Shown: positions 49,756-59,906, numbered from the stretch's first letter. The stretch is 64,000 bases of DNA from an uncultured Ruminococcus sp. (GCA_902802795.1 CADCNI010000009.1:1-64000), one strand, 5' to 3'. The notes: a model not told the origin generated them from the letters alone. A program made the numbers and translations.

Positions 49756-49797
49756 TATCTATTATCTATTATCTATTTTTTATTCTCTATTCTCTTA
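49756..49797. repeat. Heptamer array, six units
   Basis: TATCTAT three times, TTTTTAT, TCTCTAT, TCTCTTA. It is preceded by GCGCGAAGCGCTTCC and ends at the folP stop, exactly as the array at 28873-28914 ends next to the carboxypeptidase stop. Confidence 0.9.
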
Positions 49798-50652
49798 GCG
49801 AGTCTTTTTCCCAGGCGAGCGCATCAACGCGTCCGCTACCTGCGCCGCCTGTACGGCTTCAGGAACGTCATGCACGCGGAGAATGTGTGCGCCGCCGAGG
49901 AGGCAGGCGGTGTGATAGGCAACGGTGCCGCTGACGCGCTGCTCCGCCGGCGGATTGCCGCAGGACATGCCGATCACGCGCTTGCGGGAAGCGGCGGCCA
50001 GCATGGGGTAGCCCTTTATGCACTGCTGCTCGAACGAAGCGGCGATTTGCAGGTTTTGCTCATAGCTTTTGCCGAAGCCCACGCCGGGGTCGAAGCAGAG
50101 ATTCCGCGCGGGAATCCCGTCCGCGACGCAGACGTTGGACATGATGAGGTAGAAGCGGCGCAGCGCCTGACAGACATCCGCGTCCTCTTTGAGCTGGGAA
50201 CTGTGCATGACCACGCAGCCGGTCTGAAACTGCACGGCGACGCAGCGCATGGAATAATGGCGGAACCCGCTCACGTCATTGAGAATCTGAACCCCCATCG
50301 CGGCGGCTTTGCCTGCCACTTCGGGAAAATAGGTGTCCACCGACAGCACCGCATGGAAGTCGCGGCTCCCCGTCAGCTCGGAAAGCACGGGCTGAATGCG
50401 TTGCCATTCCTCGTCGGGAGAGATGGGGGTATGTCCCGGACGGGTAGACTGCCCGCCGATGTCGATGATGTCCGCGCCCTGCGCTGCCATTTCATAGGCG
50501 CGTGCAACGGCGGCGTCCACATGGGCGTACTTTCCCCCGTCGGAGAAAGAGTCGGGGGTGACGTTGAGAATCCCCATGATGTAGGTGCGGTCGAGCGTGA
50601 GCACCTTGCCGCCGCCGATGTGCCATTCCACAATCGGTCTGGGGGCGATCAT
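49795..50652 (-). CDS. folP: Dihydropteroate synthase
   Basis: 285 residues. DHPS joins p-aminobenzoate to the pterin pyrophosphate in folate synthesis and is the sulfonamide target. Motifs: [56 protein letters not shown] and [12 protein letters not shown] at 50652 overlaps the folE stop (ATGA), so the two are translationally coupled. A longer frame upstream is only a shadow of folE. The usual folB/folK genes are not nearby. Confidence 0.95.
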   Translation of the reverse strand: MIAPRPIVEWHIGGGKVLTLDRTYIMGILNVTPDSFSDGGKYAHVDAAVARAYEMAAQGADIIDIGGQSTRPGHTPISPDEEWQRIQPVLSELTGSRDFHAVLSVDTYFPEVAGKAAAMGVQILNDVSGFRHYSMRCVAVQFQTGCVVMHSSQLKEDADVCQALRRFYLIMSNVCVADGIPARNLCFDPGVGFGKSYEQNLQIAASFEQQCIKGYPMLAAASRKRVIGMSCGNPPAEQRVSGTVAYHTACLLGGAHILRVHDVPEAVQAAQVADALMRSPGKKTR

Positions 50653-51221
50653 CGTTTGCCTCCCGTGAGCAGGGTCATGACCTCGTTGCGCGTTCTGGCA
50701 TCGCTGCGGACGATGCCGCGCAGGGCGCTGGTCTGGGTGCTGCTGCCGGCGGCTCTCGCGCCGCGCATGGTCATGCAGAGGTGTTCCGCCTCGATGACCA
50801 CCGCCACGCCCATCGGGTCGAGATGCTGATAGAGGAAATCCGCGATCTGGGAGGTCAGGCGTTCCTGCACCTGCGGACGGCGCGCAAAACAATCCACGAT
50901 GCGGGCGAATTTGGACAGCCCGATGATCTTGCCGTCCTTGGGAATATAGGCGATGTGGCACTTCCCGATGAAGGGAAGCAGGTGATGTTCGCACATGGAG
51001 TACAGCGGAATGTCGCGCACGATGACCACCTCGCCGTTTTTGTCGTCCTCATTGAAAATTTTCAGATGGCGTTCGGGGTCGTCGTGCAGCCCGCTGAAAA
51101 CCTCTTCGTACATTCTGGCAACGCGTTCGGGGGTTTCGAGAAGTCCCTCGCGCTGTGTATCTTCGCCCACGGCCTCTAAGATTTCCCTGACGGCGTTGAC
51201 GATTCTTTCATGATCTACCAT
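50649..51221 (-). CDS. folE: GTP cyclohydrolase I
   Basis: 190 residues. It converts GTP to dihydroneopterin triphosphate, the first step of pterin and folate synthesis. Zinc and active-site motifs: [40 protein letters not shown] and [20 protein letters not shown] at 51221 has AAAGGAG 8 nt upstream; the longer frame is not real. It is first in the folE-folP unit. Confidence 0.95.
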   Translation of the reverse strand: MVDHERIVNAVREILEAVGEDTQREGLLETPERVARMYEEVFSGLHDDPERHLKIFNEDDKNGEVVIVRDIPLYSMCEHHLLPFIGKCHIAYIPKDGKIIGLSKFARIVDCFARRPQVQERLTSQIADFLYQHLDPMGVAVVIEAEHLCMTMRGARAAGSSTQTSALRGIVRSDARTRNEVMTLLTGGKR

Positions 51222-51258
51222 GTGATCGGCTCCTTTGTGTGGATTAATGAATGGTTTT

Positions 51259-51287
51259 ATTGTACCATATGCCGCCGTTTTTTTCAA
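51259..51287 (-). promoter_or_regulatory. Promoter of folE-folP
   Basis: TTGAAA (51282-51287), 17 bp, TACAAT (51259-51264) on the minus strand. Confidence 0.65.
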
Positions 51288-51303
51288 TGGTTTTATGGCA
51301 GAC

Positions 51304-51338
51304 AAAAAAGCCGCCCTGCACAGCGGAGCGGGGCGGCT
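51304..51338 (-). terminator. Terminator of the DegV gene
   Basis: AGCCGCCC..GGGCGGCT stem with TTTTTT on the minus strand, about 190 nt after the DegV stop. The interval 51339-51525 holds nothing recognisable. Confidence 0.8.
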
Positions 51339-51525
51339 GGAAAATGGGTCTTGCATTGGCGTGAAAAATATGGTAATAGACAAGTAAGTAAAAGGAACGG
51401 CGGCGGTTGTTCCGGCATTCCCTTTGGAGAAAGGGCGTGTATGCTCTATGATGGAAACTTGCTGCATATTAGCTGTGGTCATTCTGATCGCGGCGGTGAA
51501 AGATTGAATCCGAGAGATTTTGTTC

Positions 51526-52401
51526 TCAATACTTATCGACAAAAATCATATAAATCGTATTGGGGCCGCCATGGGTGGCAGTGGTGCAGTTGGTGACGCT
51601 CTCGATAATCTCCTCGAACTTGCCGTACTGCTTGAGGCGCTTGTGCATATTGTCGATGAGTTCCTTGTTGTCGCTGGTGTAGCCGATGACCACGCGCTTG
51701 TGGTCGGCGTACCGGGCGGCGAGATCCAGCACATAATCCATATACTGATCCTGCACGCTCCTGACCGAACCGCGGAATTTCTTGGGAGCGGTGATAATGC
51801 CCTTTTCGTCGATATGCATCATGGGGTAGAGCTTGAGAAGGTTCGCGCCGAAGGCGACCAGCATGGAGCAGCGACCGCCCTTGGCGGCGTAATTCATGCC
51901 GCCGAGCAGGAAATTGGTGCGCACATGCGGCACCATTGCAACAATCTGCTCGCTGATTTCCTTGGCTTCCATGCCGCTGTCGCGCAGTTCCGCCGCGCGG
52001 ATGGCCATGAGCGCCTGCGCGCCCGTGAGGGTGTAGGTGTCCACCGAATAGACCGATGTGCCGTATTTTTCCTTGAGTTCCTCCGCCGCGATGAGGGAGT
52101 TGGCATAGGACGAGCTGAACACGGAGTTCATGGCGATATGTACCACGTCGCATCCCTGTTGGGCAAATGGCTCAAAGAATTCGTAATAGTCGTGGGGGGA
52201 GCAGGCCGCCGTCTTGGGAACCTGCTTGTGTTCGTCGAAGAATCGGAAGAGGTCGTGCGGCTGGCACTCGTAAAAATCCTTGTAGCTTTTGTCGCCGAGC
52301 GTGATGTGGAACGGAATCATCGCGTCGATGTGGAATTTTTTGAGATTTTCCGGGCGCAGATCGCTGCCGGTGTCGGTGGTGATGATAACTTTGTTTGCCA
52401 T
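51526..52401 (-). CDS. DegV-family fatty-acid-binding protein
   Basis: About 291 residues. DegV (FakB-like) proteins hold a fatty acid for phosphorylation by FakA; no fakA is near. Motifs: ITTDTGSDL at the start, the ligand loop [52 protein letters not shown] and [12 protein letters not shown] at 52401 follows AAGGAAGG. It is preceded by a 21-bp tandem duplication (52424-52465) in its leader. Confidence 0.9.
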   Translation of the reverse strand: MANKVIITTDTGSDLRPENLKKFHIDAMIPFHITLGDKSYKDFYECQPHDLFRFFDEHKQVPKTAACSPHDYYEFFEPFAQQGCDVVHIAMNSVFSSSYANSLIAAEELKEKYGTSVYSVDTYTLTGAQALMAIRAAELRDSGMEAKEISEQIVAMVPHVRTNFLLGGMNYAAKGGRCSMLVAFGANLLKLYPMMHIDEKGIITAPKKFRGSVRSVQDQYMDYVLDLAARYADHKRVVIGYTSDNKELIDNMHKRLKQYGKFEEIIESVTNCTTATHGGPNTIYMIFVDKY

Positions 52402-52423
52402 GGGAATGACCTTCCTTTTCATT

Positions 52424-52465
52424 ATATATAATACAGTTAATTGGATATATAATACAGTTAATTGG
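52424..52465. repeat. Perfect 21-bp tandem duplication in the degV leader
   Basis: Two exact copies of ATATATAATACAGTTAATTGG lie between the promoter (52488-52516) and the ribosome binding site of the DegV gene. They do not belong to the heptamer class, although 21 is three times seven. Confidence 0.95.
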
Positions 52466-52487
52466 TAGCTCCCTTTTTCTTATTCCT

Positions 52488-52516
52488 ATTATAGCAAATC
52501 GTTTTGACAACTGCAA
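52488..52516 (-). promoter_or_regulatory. Promoter of the DegV gene
   Basis: TTGCAG (52511-52516), 17 bp, TATAAT (52488-52493) on the minus strand. Confidence 0.75.
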
Positions 52517-52566
52517 GACCTTGTAAAAAAAATAGGCCGTCGTCATCCAAAAATTTTCCCGCCATA

Positions 52567-52595
52567 TTGCAGTTACGGAAAAAATATGCTAAAAT
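52567..52595 (+). promoter_or_regulatory. Promoter of the DUF2752 gene
   Basis: TTGCAG (52567-52572), 17 bp, TAAAAT (52590-52595). Confidence 0.65.
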
Positions 52596-52639
52596 GAAAA
52601 TAAAGCTGTGTGAACCGGACGGGAAAGGCGGCGGCGACG

Positions 52640-53020
52640 ATGGAACAGCATTCACAAAAGAACGAGTGGCGGCAGGTCATTCTCTTGCATCTGGCGCTGC
52701 TTCTGGGAACAGCCCTCTGGGTGGCGGTCGCGCTGGGGTTTCGCATCTACTGCCCCATCCGCCATGTCACGGGCATTCCCTGTCCCGGCTGCGGCATGTC
52801 GCGGGCGCTGGTGAGCCTGCTGCGGCTGAACTGGCAGGGATACTGGCACAACAATCCCGCCGCGCTCCCCTGTCTGACGGCGGTGTTCGTCCTCGTCAAC
52901 CGCGAAACCGTCCTGCTGCGGCGGCTGCCGATGTGGCTGAAGGACGGTCTGATCGGCGTGGGGTTCGGTCTGACGCTGCTGACGTATCTCGTGCGGCTGA
53001 TCTGGTTCGACATACCGTGA
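52640..53020 (+). CDS. DUF2752 membrane protein
   Basis: About 126 residues with three membrane segments. The DUF2752 signature PCPGCGMSRALVSLLRLNWQ is followed by GYWHNNPAALPCLTAVF. The Cys pair in PCPGCG is the mark of the family, whose function is unknown. ATG at 52640 is used; GGCGGCGG upstream is a fair ribosome binding site, and GTG at 52610 is possible but close to the transcript start. Confidence 0.85.
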   Translation: MEQHSQKNEWRQVILLHLALLLGTALWVAVALGFRIYCPIRHVTGIPCPGCGMSRALVSLLRLNWQGYWHNNPAALPCLTAVFVLVNRETVLLRRLPMWLKDGLIGVGFGLTLLTYLVRLIWFDIP

Positions 53021-53024
53021 GAAT

Positions 53025-53052
53025 GGGTAATGGGTAATGGGTAATGCGTAAT
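53025..53052 (+). repeat. Heptamer array, four units
   Basis: GGGTAAT three times then GCGTAAT, five bases after the DUF2752 stop codon. The words match the TAATGCG array at 8416-8450. Confidence 0.95.
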
Positions 53053-53097
53053 TATTATAGACGGATAGGATTTGGAAAAGAAAGGAAAGATGTGACA

Positions 53098-53523
53098 ATG
53101 AGTAACCGCGACAGAAGAAGGGATTATGACGAAGAAGAGCGCGAGCAGCTCCGCAAGCAGAAGATCGCGTTGGTTGACCGCTTCTTAGTGCTCAACCAGA
53201 ACGACTTGCCGGAGGATAAGATCACGTTCCTGCGCTCGAATATGCTGCACTGTTCGCTGCACAAGCTGACCGATATGCAGAAACTGACCTGCCGCCGCGT
53301 ACATAATATGGAGTTTATTTCCCTGCTGCTCGGCTGGTCGGGCATCGACCGCATGCTGCTGGGGGATATCGGTCTGGGACTGCTCAAACTCTGCACCTTC
53401 GGCGGCTTCGGGCTGATGATGGTGTACGACTGGGTCATGACGCCTCACAAGACGCGCTATTACAATTATTTGCAGGTCATGAGCGTGATAGATTACGACG
53501 ATTATGAATATGAGGAGTCGTAA
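53098..53523 (+). CDS. TM2-domain protein (141 aa)
   Basis: Charged N-terminus (SNRDRRRDYDEEEREQLRKQ), then a TM2 domain of two helices joined by a short turn (SLLLGWSGIDRMLLGDIGLG, then LKLCTFGGFGLMMVYDWVM) and an acidic end (DYDDYEYEES). TM2 proteins are of unknown function. ATG at 53098 follows a purine-rich AAAGGAAAG. Confidence 0.85.
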   Translation: MSNRDRRRDYDEEEREQLRKQKIALVDRFLVLNQNDLPEDKITFLRSNMLHCSLHKLTDMQKLTCRRVHNMEFISLLLGWSGIDRMLLGDIGLGLLKLCTFGGFGLMMVYDWVMTPHKTRYYNYLQVMSVIDYDDYEYEES

Positions 53524-53600
53524 ATTTTTAGTTGATATAAATACATAAAATTGAATAAAAAAATAACCGAAAATTCTACAGACGAATCCCAAAATATGGC

Positions 53601-53629
53601 TTGCAGTTTATGGGCGGCTTTGGTATAAT
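53601..53629 (+). promoter_or_regulatory. Promoter of the S10-spc operon
   Basis: TTGCAG (53601-53606), 17 bp, TATAAT (53624-53629). No other good promoter is seen before rpsJ. Confidence 0.75.
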
Positions 53630-53635
53630 GATAAG

Positions 53636-54138
53636 GCACGCTGCGGACGTCGGCGTGTGAATATTGCAGCGACTGCACATGAGATATGCGATGAAGTGGG
53701 AGGTTGCGTTCCTTGCTCAGCAAGCGGACGGTTTTTCCATGGAGTATGTCCGATTTTAAACCGGGCGAAAAAGTGTGTGCGGTTGGAACCCATCTTGCCA
53801 AAGCCGCGCGGAATGCTGCCGCGCCGCGAGTGCGTGATACCAAGGCGGAAAAGCGTCCCAATGCGCTTGCCGTCCGGGGGACAACTGTGCCGGCTGATCT
53901 CGCGTCCTGAGATTGGCCAAACGCTTGCTATGAGTTTTCACTGACCCGGAAAGCCCTTAACCCTATCCAAAGTTGACGGCTTCCGGTTTTTTCATGCCCG
54001 TGTATGAAACACCCGGATACGTTGTTGAAACTTACCTGAGGGTTGGTTGTGCAAAACCGCCCGAAATAACGGTCAGGGGATTCAGCGGAAAATCATGAGC
54101 AGCGGCCCGCCGCAAAGAATAACAGGAGGCGATTTTTT
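53636..54138 (+). promoter_or_regulatory. Long leader of the S10 operon with terminator-like hairpin
   Basis: About 500 nt from the predicted start to rpsJ, without a gene supported by ribosome binding site or homology. At 53944-53992 CCCGGAAAGCC pairs with GGCTTCCGG and is followed by TTTTTT, an intrinsic terminator in the middle of the leader. Either it attenuates the operon, or a separate RNA of about 350 nt ends there. S10 operons are controlled by L4 through their leader in some bacteria. This leader matched no RNA family I could name; tmRNA, RNase P and 6S RNA were considered. Confidence 0.5.
53944..53992 (+). terminator. Terminator hairpin inside the S10 leader
   Basis: CCCGGAAAGCC and GGCTTCCGG with a 22-nt loop, then six T. 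It lies 147 nt before rpsJ. Confidence 0.65.
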
Positions 54139-54450
54139 ATGGCAGTCAAGGAAAAAATCAGAATCAGGATCAAGAGCTACGATCACTCTCTCGCCGATCA
54201 GGCAGCACAGAAGATCGTAGACGCAGCCAAGCGCGAGGGCGCACAGGTCTCCGGACCCGTTCCGCTCCCCACCGACAAGGAGATCGTAACGATCCTGCGT
54301 GCGGTTCACAAGTACAAGGACAGCCGTGAGCAGTTCGAGTACAGAACCCACAAACGTCTTATCGACATCCTGAGACCTTCCAACAAAGTGGTGGAGGCTC
54401 TTAAAGGATTGGAGCTCCCTGCGGGCGTTGAAATCGAAATCAAGCTCTAA
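54139..54450 (+). CDS. rpsJ: 30S ribosomal protein S10
   Basis: 103 residues, usual length. [20 protein letters not shown] at the start and [12 protein letters not shown] near the end are diagnostic. It is a head protein of the small subunit and also takes part in antitermination as NusE. First gene of the S10 operon; AGGAGG precedes the ATG. Confidence 0.98.
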   Translation: MAVKEKIRIRIKSYDHSLADQAAQKIVDAAKREGAQVSGPVPLPTDKEIVTILRAVHKYKDSREQFEYRTHKRLIDILRPSNKVVEALKGLELPAGVEIEIKL

Positions 54451-54549
54451 GGAACCTGATACGGATTTTCAACCAACAGCAGTCGAGGTCAAGTTGTACC
54501 GTGCAATACCCGCGGTTCAACCAATAACCTAACCAGGAGGTAATTAAAC

Positions 54550-55236
54550 ATGCAGAAAGGTATTATCGGCAAAAAGCTCGGCATGACGCAGATCTTTGAC
54601 GAGAAGGGCAATGTGATCCCTGTTACCGTCATCGAAGCGGGTCCCTGTGTTGTCACACAGAAGAAGACAGTCGAGACAGACGGCTACAACGCCGTGCAGC
54701 TTGGTTTCGGTGAGATCAAGCTCAAGTACAGAAAGGGCGCAAAAAGCTCCAGAACCGAAAAGTTCCAGGAGAAGCCCAGCAACATCACGCTGGCTCTCGC
54801 AGGTCACTTCGAGAAGAACGGTGTTGCTCCCAAGAAGGTTCTCAGAGAGTTCCGTTTTGACTCCATCGACGAGCTTAACGTCGGAGACCTCATCAAGGCA
54901 GACAAGTTTGCCGCCGGCGACAAGGTGGACGTGGTAGGCACCAGCAAAGGTAAGGGCTGGGCAGGCGTCATCAAGCGCTGGAACTTCGGCAGACTCAAGG
55001 AGAGCCACGGCACGGGTCCGGTTCACCGTCACGGCGGTTCCATCGGCGCCTGCTCCGATCCTTCCAGAGTTTTCAAGGGTAAGAAGATGTCCGGTCATCT
55101 CGGCAGCGAGAGAGTGACCGTACAGAATCTCACAGTTGTCAAGATTGATGCGGAAAACAACCTGATCGCCATCAAGGGCGCGGTTCCCGGACCCAAGGGC
55201 GGCATTGTTCTCATCAGCGACAGCGTCAAAGCGTAA
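54550..55236 (+). CDS. rplC: 50S ribosomal protein L3
   Basis: 228 residues. [20 protein letters not shown] opens the protein and the conserved tip loop [20 protein letters not shown] is present. L3 starts large-subunit assembly. It is separated from rpsJ by 99 bp with AGGAGG before the ATG. Confidence 0.98.
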   Translation: MQKGIIGKKLGMTQIFDEKGNVIPVTVIEAGPCVVTQKKTVETDGYNAVQLGFGEIKLKYRKGAKSSRTEKFQEKPSNITLALAGHFEKNGVAPKKVLREFRFDSIDELNVGDLIKADKFAAGDKVDVVGTSKGKGWAGVIKRWNFGRLKESHGTGPVHRHGGSIGACSDPSRVFKGKKMSGHLGSERVTVQNLTVVKIDAENNLIAIKGAVPGPKGGIVLISDSVKA

Positions 55237-55253
55237 GGGAGGAGGAATAGATT

Positions 55254-55877
55254 ATGCCTAATATCGCAGTAGTCAACGCGAAAAACGAAAAGGTCGATAC
55301 CATCGAGCTTTCCGATGCCGTATTCGGTATAGAACCCAACGAGACAGCCGTTCACGCTGTTGTCGTCAACTATCTTGCCAACCAGCGCCAGGGCACACAG
55401 AGCACTCTGACCCGCGGCGAGGTCTCCGGCGGCGGCAAAAAGCCGTGGCGCCAGAAGGGTACCGGTCACGCAAGACAGGGCTCCACTCGTTCACCCCAGT
55501 GGAGACACGGCGGTATCGCTCTCGGCCCCAAGCCCAGAAGCTATCGCTACACACTCAACAAGAAGCTCCGCAGACTCGCTATGAAGTCCGCTCTCTCCGC
55601 AAAGGTGGCGGAGGGCGATATGATCGTTCTCGACGCTTTCACCATGAACGAGTACAAGACCAAAGAGGTCGCGGGTCTTCTGAACGCTCTCGGCGCGAAC
55701 CGCAAGGTCCTGCTGGTCATGCCCGAAAAGAACGACATGGTCATCGCCAGCGCGAGAAACATTCCCGGTGTCAAGACCGCTCTTGTCAACACTCTCAATG
55801 TCTATGACATCGTGAACGCCGACAAGTTTGTCGTCGTCAAGGACGCCGTAGCACAGATTGAGGAGGTATACTGCTAA
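55254..55877 (+). CDS. rplD: 50S ribosomal protein L4
   Basis: 207 residues. The exit-tunnel loop GGGKKPWRQKGTGHARQGS and the following RSPQWRHGGIALGPKPR are conserved. L4 represses the S10 operon in some bacteria; whether it does here is open. The stop overlaps the start of rplW. Confidence 0.98.
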   Translation: MPNIAVVNAKNEKVDTIELSDAVFGIEPNETAVHAVVVNYLANQRQGTQSTLTRGEVSGGGKKPWRQKGTGHARQGSTRSPQWRHGGIALGPKPRSYRYTLNKKLRRLAMKSALSAKVAEGDMIVLDAFTMNEYKTKEVAGLLNALGANRKVLLVMPEKNDMVIASARNIPGVKTALVNTLNVYDIVNADKFVVVKDAVAQIEEVYC

Positions 55878-56185
55878 TGAATCCGAAGGACATTATCATC
55901 CGCCCGATTATCACAGAGAAGTCGATGGCAGGTATGCAGGTCGAGGAAGGCGAAAGCATCAAGTACACCTTTGAAGTGGCTAAGAAAGCCAACAAGATCG
56001 AGATCGCCAAAGCGGTGGAAGCCTGCTTCCCCGATGTGAAGGTCATCAAGGTCAATACCATGAACGTCAGAGGACGTCATCGCCGCCAGGGCAGATACGA
56101 GGGCTACACCCCCGCCTGGAAAAAGGCTATCGTAACACTTTCGCCCGATTCCAAGCCCATCGAATTCTTCGAGGGTCTTATCTGA
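55877..56185 (+). CDS. rplW: 50S ribosomal protein L23
   Basis: 102 residues. IIIRPIITEKSMAGMQ at the start and VNTMNVRGRHRRQGRYEGYT are typical. L23 lies at the tunnel exit and docks the signal recognition particle and trigger factor. It overlaps rplD by one base. A spacer of 116 bp with a GGAGGC..GCCTCC hairpin follows before rplB. Confidence 0.98.
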   Translation: MNPKDIIIRPIITEKSMAGMQVEEGESIKYTFEVAKKANKIEIAKAVEACFPDVKVIKVNTMNVRGRHRRQGRYEGYTPAWKKAIVTLSPDSKPIEFFEGLI

Positions 56186-56301
56186 TCGAACTAACAGACG
56201 ACAGGCAATGTATGGAGGCAGATGGCGCCTCCGCTAAGCCTATCGCAGACCACAGGCAGCCACCCGCAGGGTCTGCGGTATTACAAGGAGAGTGACTGAA
56301 A

Positions 56302-57138
56302 TTGGCTATTAAGACATATAAGCCGACCACCAACGGCCGCCGCAACATGTCTGTGACCGATTATTCTTCGCAGCTCGATAAGGTAGCTCCCGAGAGAAGC
56401 CTTCTCGCACCGCTCAAGAAGAATTCCGGCCGCAACAGCTACGGCAGAATCACCGTCCGTCACAGAGGCGGCGGACTTCGCAGAAAGTACAGAATCATCG
56501 ACTTCAAGCGCCAGAAGGCGGGCATGCCCGCTACCGTGCAGTCCATTGAATACGATCCCAACCGTTCGGCATTCATCGCGCTCATTCAGTACGAGGACGG
56601 CACCAAGGCGTACATCACCGCCCCTCACGGTCTCAAGAAGGGCGACACCGTCGTAAGCGGCGCGGGCGCTGACATCAAGCCCGGCAACGCGCTTCCGCTT
56701 TCGGCGATTCCCACCGGTACCTTTATCCACAACATCGAGCTTTACCCCGGCAGAGGCGCACAGCTCGCCCGTGCCGCAGGCATCCAGGCGCAGCTCATGG
56801 CGAAGGAGAACGGCTACGCGCTTCTCAGACTTCCCTCGGGCGAACTCAGAAATGTCTCCGCCGACTGCATGGCGACCGTCGGTCAGGTTTCCAACATTGA
56901 CCACGAGAACGTCAAGATCGGTAAGGCAGGCCGCAAGCGCCTGATGGGCTGGAGACCCACCGTCAGAGGATCCGTCATGAACCCGAACGACCACCCGCAC
57001 GGCGGCGGTGAGGGCAAGAGCCCTGTCGGACGTCCCGGTCCCTGCACACCTTGGGGCAAGCCTGCGCTGGGTTATAAGACCAGACTCACCAAGAAGGCTT
57101 CCGACAAGATGATCGTAAGACGCAGAAACGGCAAGTAA
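56302..57138 (+). CDS. rplB: 50S ribosomal protein L2
   Basis: 278 residues. [20 protein letters not shown] starts the protein; the C-terminal [20 protein letters not shown] with its conserved His is needed for peptidyl transfer and subunit joining. TTG is not used: the ATG at 56302 is the family start in the AIKTYKP context; the ribosome binding site AAGGAGAG lies 16 nt upstream, so a TTG at 56302 should be read if the base call is TTG. Confidence 0.97.
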   Translation: MAIKTYKPTTNGRRNMSVTDYSSQLDKVAPERSLLAPLKKNSGRNSYGRITVRHRGGGLRRKYRIIDFKRQKAGMPATVQSIEYDPNRSAFIALIQYEDGTKAYITAPHGLKKGDTVVSGAGADIKPGNALPLSAIPTGTFIHNIELYPGRGAQLARAAGIQAQLMAKENGYALLRLPSGELRNVSADCMATVGQVSNIDHENVKIGKAGRKRLMGWRPTVRGSVMNPNDHPHGGGEGKSPVGRPGPCTPWGKPALGYKTRLTKKASDKMIVRRRNGK

Positions 57139-57164
57139 TCGTAGAAAGGAGACTTTGATTAACC

Positions 57165-57440
57165 ATGGGTAGAAGCGTTAAAAAGGGTCCTTTCGTGCAG
57201 CCGGTGCTGCTCAAAAGAATCCAGGAAATGAATGCAAAGAATGAAAAGGTCGTGCTCAAGACTTGGAGCCGTTCCTCCACCATTTTCCCTGATTTCGTAG
57301 GCCATACCATTGCCGTTCACAACGGCAAGAATCATGTTCCGGTATTCATCACCGAGGAAATGGTCGGTCACAAGCTCGGCGAGTTTGTCCCCACCAGAAC
57401 CTTCAAGGGTCATGCCGGCAGCAAGACCAGCAAGAAGTAA
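57165..57440 (+). CDS. rpsS: 30S ribosomal protein S19
   Basis: 91 residues. [20 protein letters not shown] and the [15 protein letters not shown] end are conserved. A head protein that touches the A-site tRNA. AAAGGAG precedes the start. Confidence 0.98.
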   Translation: MGRSVKKGPFVQPVLLKRIQEMNAKNEKVVLKTWSRSSTIFPDFVGHTIAVHNGKNHVPVFITEEMVGHKLGEFVPTRTFKGHAGSKTSKK

Positions 57441-57464
57441 AGCAGCTGAAAGGAGTGTACAGAA

Positions 57465-57803
57465 ATGGAAGCAAGAGCAGAGCTTAAATACGCTCGCATT
57501 TCTCCCACCAAGGTTCAGATCGTGCTTGACCTTATCAGAAACAAGCCTGTTAAGGAAGCGGAGGCGATTCTGAAGCATACGCCCAAGGCTGCTTGCGAAT
57601 ATCTTGAGAAGCTTCTCAAGTCGGCCGTGGCGAACGCAACCAACAACTTTGAAATGGATGAGGATAAACTCTATATTTCGGAGTGCTACGCAACATCCGG
57701 ACCCATCCTCAAGCGTATGCGTCCCAGAGCACAGGGCAGAGCATACCGCATCGACAAGAAGACAGCACACGTTACCCTTGTGGTAAAGGAAAAGGAAAAC
57801 TGA
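57465..57803 (+). CDS. rplV: 50S ribosomal protein L22
   Basis: 112 residues. [20 protein letters not shown] and the tunnel hairpin [20 protein letters not shown] are present. The hairpin is the region where macrolide resistance changes arise in other bacteria; no unusual residue is evident. Confidence 0.98.
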   Translation: MEARAELKYARISPTKVQIVLDLIRNKPVKEAEAILKHTPKAACEYLEKLLKSAVANATNNFEMDEDKLYISECYATSGPILKRMRPRAQGRAYRIDKKTAHVTLVVKEKEN

Positions 57804-57819
57804 TTGAGGAGGTAAGCAC

Positions 57820-58590
57820 ATGGGTCAGAAAATTCATCCTCACGGCCTCAGAGTAGGCGTGATTAAGGATTGGGATTCCCGCTGGTATGCAGGCAAGAAA
57901 GACTTCGCAGACAATCTCGTCGAAGACTACAACCTCCGTAAGATGCTCAAGGAGCAGCTTAAGGCAGCAGGCGTTCCCAAAATTGAAATCGAACGCGTAT
58001 CCGGCAGGGTCCGCATCCATATCTTCTGCGCGAAGCCGGGCATTGTCATCGGTCAGAAGGGCGCAGAAATCGAAAAGCTCCGCGTGCAGTGCGAGAAGAA
58101 GATCGGCAAGCCCGTTTCCATCAACATCGTTGAGGTCAAGATTCCCGACGCCGACGCCACCCTCGTGGCCGAGAGCATTGCCCAGCAGCTTGAAAAGCGC
58201 GTGAGCTTCCGCCGTGCCATGAAAATGAGCATCAGCAGAGCCATGAGCGCAGGCGTCAAGGGCATCAAGGTCATGCTCTCCGGTCGTGTGGGCGGCGCGG
58301 AAATCGCCAGAACCGAAATGTACAAGGAAGGCACCACGCCTCTCCAGACCATCCGTGCCGACATCGACTACGGTTTTGCCGAGGCACACACCACCTACGG
58401 CATCGTGGGCGTCAAGGTCTGGATCTACAACGGTGAAGTCCTCAAGGATAAGGACGGCACCTACAAGCGTCCCGAACTGCCGCAGCCCAAGAGAAACGAC
58501 CGCGACAGAAGACCCAGAAGAAGAAACGACGGCGAGAGAAGAGCCGACGGCAACAGAAGACCCCAGCGCAGGGAAGGAGGAAATCAATAA
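57820..58590 (+). CDS. rpsC: 30S ribosomal protein S3
   Basis: 256 residues. [20 protein letters not shown], the KH-domain loop [15 protein letters not shown] and the C-terminal [12 protein letters not shown] are typical. The last 35 residues are a longer than usual Arg-rich tail ([20 protein letters not shown]). The stop overlaps the rplP start. Confidence 0.98.
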   Translation: MGQKIHPHGLRVGVIKDWDSRWYAGKKDFADNLVEDYNLRKMLKEQLKAAGVPKIEIERVSGRVRIHIFCAKPGIVIGQKGAEIEKLRVQCEKKIGKPVSINIVEVKIPDADATLVAESIAQQLEKRVSFRRAMKMSISRAMSAGVKGIKVMLSGRVGGAEIARTEMYKEGTTPLQTIRADIDYGFAEAHTTYGIVGVKVWIYNGEVLKDKDGTYKRPELPQPKRNDRDRRPRRRNDGERRADGNRRPQRREGGNQ

Positions 58591-59012
58591 TGCTGCTTCC
58601 TAAGAGAGTAAAGTACCGCAGAGTCCAGAGAGGACGTCTGACGGGTAAAGCATTGAGAGGCAATTTTGTTTCCCACGGTGAGTACGGTCTTCAGTCCCTG
58701 GAGCCGGCATGGATCACCTCCAACCAGATCGAGGCGGCTCGTATCGCCATGACCCGTTACATCAAGAGAGGCGGTCAGGTCTGGATCAAGATTTTCCCCG
58801 ATAAGCCCATCACCGAGAAGCCGGCGGAAACCCGAATGGGTTCCGGTAAAGGTTCGCCCGAATACTGGGTAGCGGTTGTCAAGCCGGGCAGAGTGATGTT
58901 TGAAATCGCAGGCGTGAGCGAGGAAGTCGCGCGCGAGGCTCTCCGTCTTGCCGCCAACAAGCTCCCCGTTCGCTGCAAGTTTGTCAAGAAGGAAGAAGGC
59001 GGTGAGCAGTAA
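58590..59012 (+). CDS. rplP: 50S ribosomal protein L16
   Basis: 140 residues. [20 protein letters not shown] and [20 protein letters not shown] are conserved. L16 organises the A-site side of the peptidyl transferase centre. It overlaps both neighbours by one base, so the three genes are translationally coupled. Confidence 0.98.
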   Translation: MLLPKRVKYRRVQRGRLTGKALRGNFVSHGEYGLQSLEPAWITSNQIEAARIAMTRYIKRGGQVWIKIFPDKPITEKPAETRMGSGKGSPEYWVAVVKPGRVMFEIAGVSEEVAREALRLAANKLPVRCKFVKKEEGGEQ

Positions 59013-59215
59013 TGAAGATTTCTGAAGTAAGAGATATGTCAGTCACTGATCTGAATAAAAAGCTCACCGAACTCAAAGATGAGCTTTTCAACCTGCGTTT
59101 CCAGCACGCAGTCAATCAGTTGGAAGATCCCATGCGCCTTAAGGTCGTCAAGAAGGATATCGCAAGAATCAAGACCGTACTCCGCGAGATCGAACTGAGC
59201 GGAGAGAACGCATAA
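59012..59215 (+). CDS. rpmC: 50S ribosomal protein L29
   Basis: 67 residues, two helices: [20 protein letters not shown] and [17 protein letters not shown]. It sits by the tunnel exit next to L23. Confidence 0.97.
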   Translation: MKISEVRDMSVTDLNKKLTELKDELFNLRFQHAVNQLEDPMRLKVVKKDIARIKTVLREIELSGENA

Positions 59216-59234
59216 GGAAAGGGAGGAAACGACT

Positions 59235-59492
59235 GTGAGCGAGAGAAATCTTAGAAAAACCAGAGTGGGCAAGGTCGTCAGCGACAAGATGGACAAGACA
59301 ATCGTTGTCGCCGTTGAGGACTCCGTTCCCCACCCGCTTTATAAGAAGATAGTCAAGCGCACCGTGAAGTTTAAGGCTCACGACGAGCAGAACGAGTGCG
59401 GTGTCGGCGATCGTGTTCGCATTATGGAGACCCGTCCTCTCTCTAAGGACAAGAGATGGAGACTGGTTGAAATCATCGAAAAGGCGAAGTAA
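59235..59492 (+). CDS. rpsQ: 30S ribosomal protein S17
   Basis: 85 residues. [20 protein letters not shown] and [20 protein letters not shown] are typical of this OB-fold 16S rRNA-binding protein. It starts with GTG, after GGGAGG. Confidence 0.97.
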   Translation: MSERNLRKTRVGKVVSDKMDKTIVVAVEDSVPHPLYKKIVKRTVKFKAHDEQNECGVGDRVRIMETRPLSKDKRWRLVEIIEKAK

Positions 59493-59522
59493 TTTCAGCC
59501 TTATCAAAGGAGGAAAAGCACT

Positions 59523-59891
59523 GTGATTCAGCAGCAGACTCTTCTGAAGGTGGCCGACAATACGGGTGCAAAGGAACTTATGTGCATCCGCGTGCTTGGC
59601 GGTACCGGCAGAAAATTCGGTAATATCGGTGACGTCATCGTGTGCTCTGTCAAAAAAGCAGCACCCGGCGGCGTGGTAAAGAAGGGCGACGTCGTTAAGG
59701 CGGTTATCGTTCGTTCGGTCAGCGGTCTGCGCCGCGCCGACGGCACCTACATCCGCTTCGACGAGAACGCAGCAGTTATCATCAGGGACGACAAGAATCC
59801 CAGAGGAACCCGTATCTTTGGGCCCATCGCAAGAGAGCTCCGTGACCACGAGTACCTCAAGATTCTCAGCCTCGCTCCCGAAGTACTGTAA
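59523..59891 (+). CDS. rplN: 50S ribosomal protein L14
   Basis: 122 residues. [20 protein letters not shown] and the final [18 protein letters not shown] are diagnostic. It forms an inter-subunit bridge and is the binding site of the silencing factor RsfS. It starts with GTG. Confidence 0.98.
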   Translation: MIQQQTLLKVADNTGAKELMCIRVLGGTGRKFGNIGDVIVCSVKKAAPGGVVKKGDVVKAVIVRSVSGLRRADGTYIRFDENAAVIIRDDKNPRGTRIFGPIARELRDHEYLKILSLAPEVL

Positions 59892-59906
59892 GGAGGGTTG
59901 ACAGTT

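Noticed and set aside
49795-50994. A 399-residue frame ending with folP
   Set aside because: Its first 114 codons lie over folE in another frame; the folP family start is at 50652.
53657-53944. A 95-codon frame in the S10 leader
   Set aside because: There is no ribosome binding site, the composition is unlike neighbouring proteins, and no family resemblance is seen.
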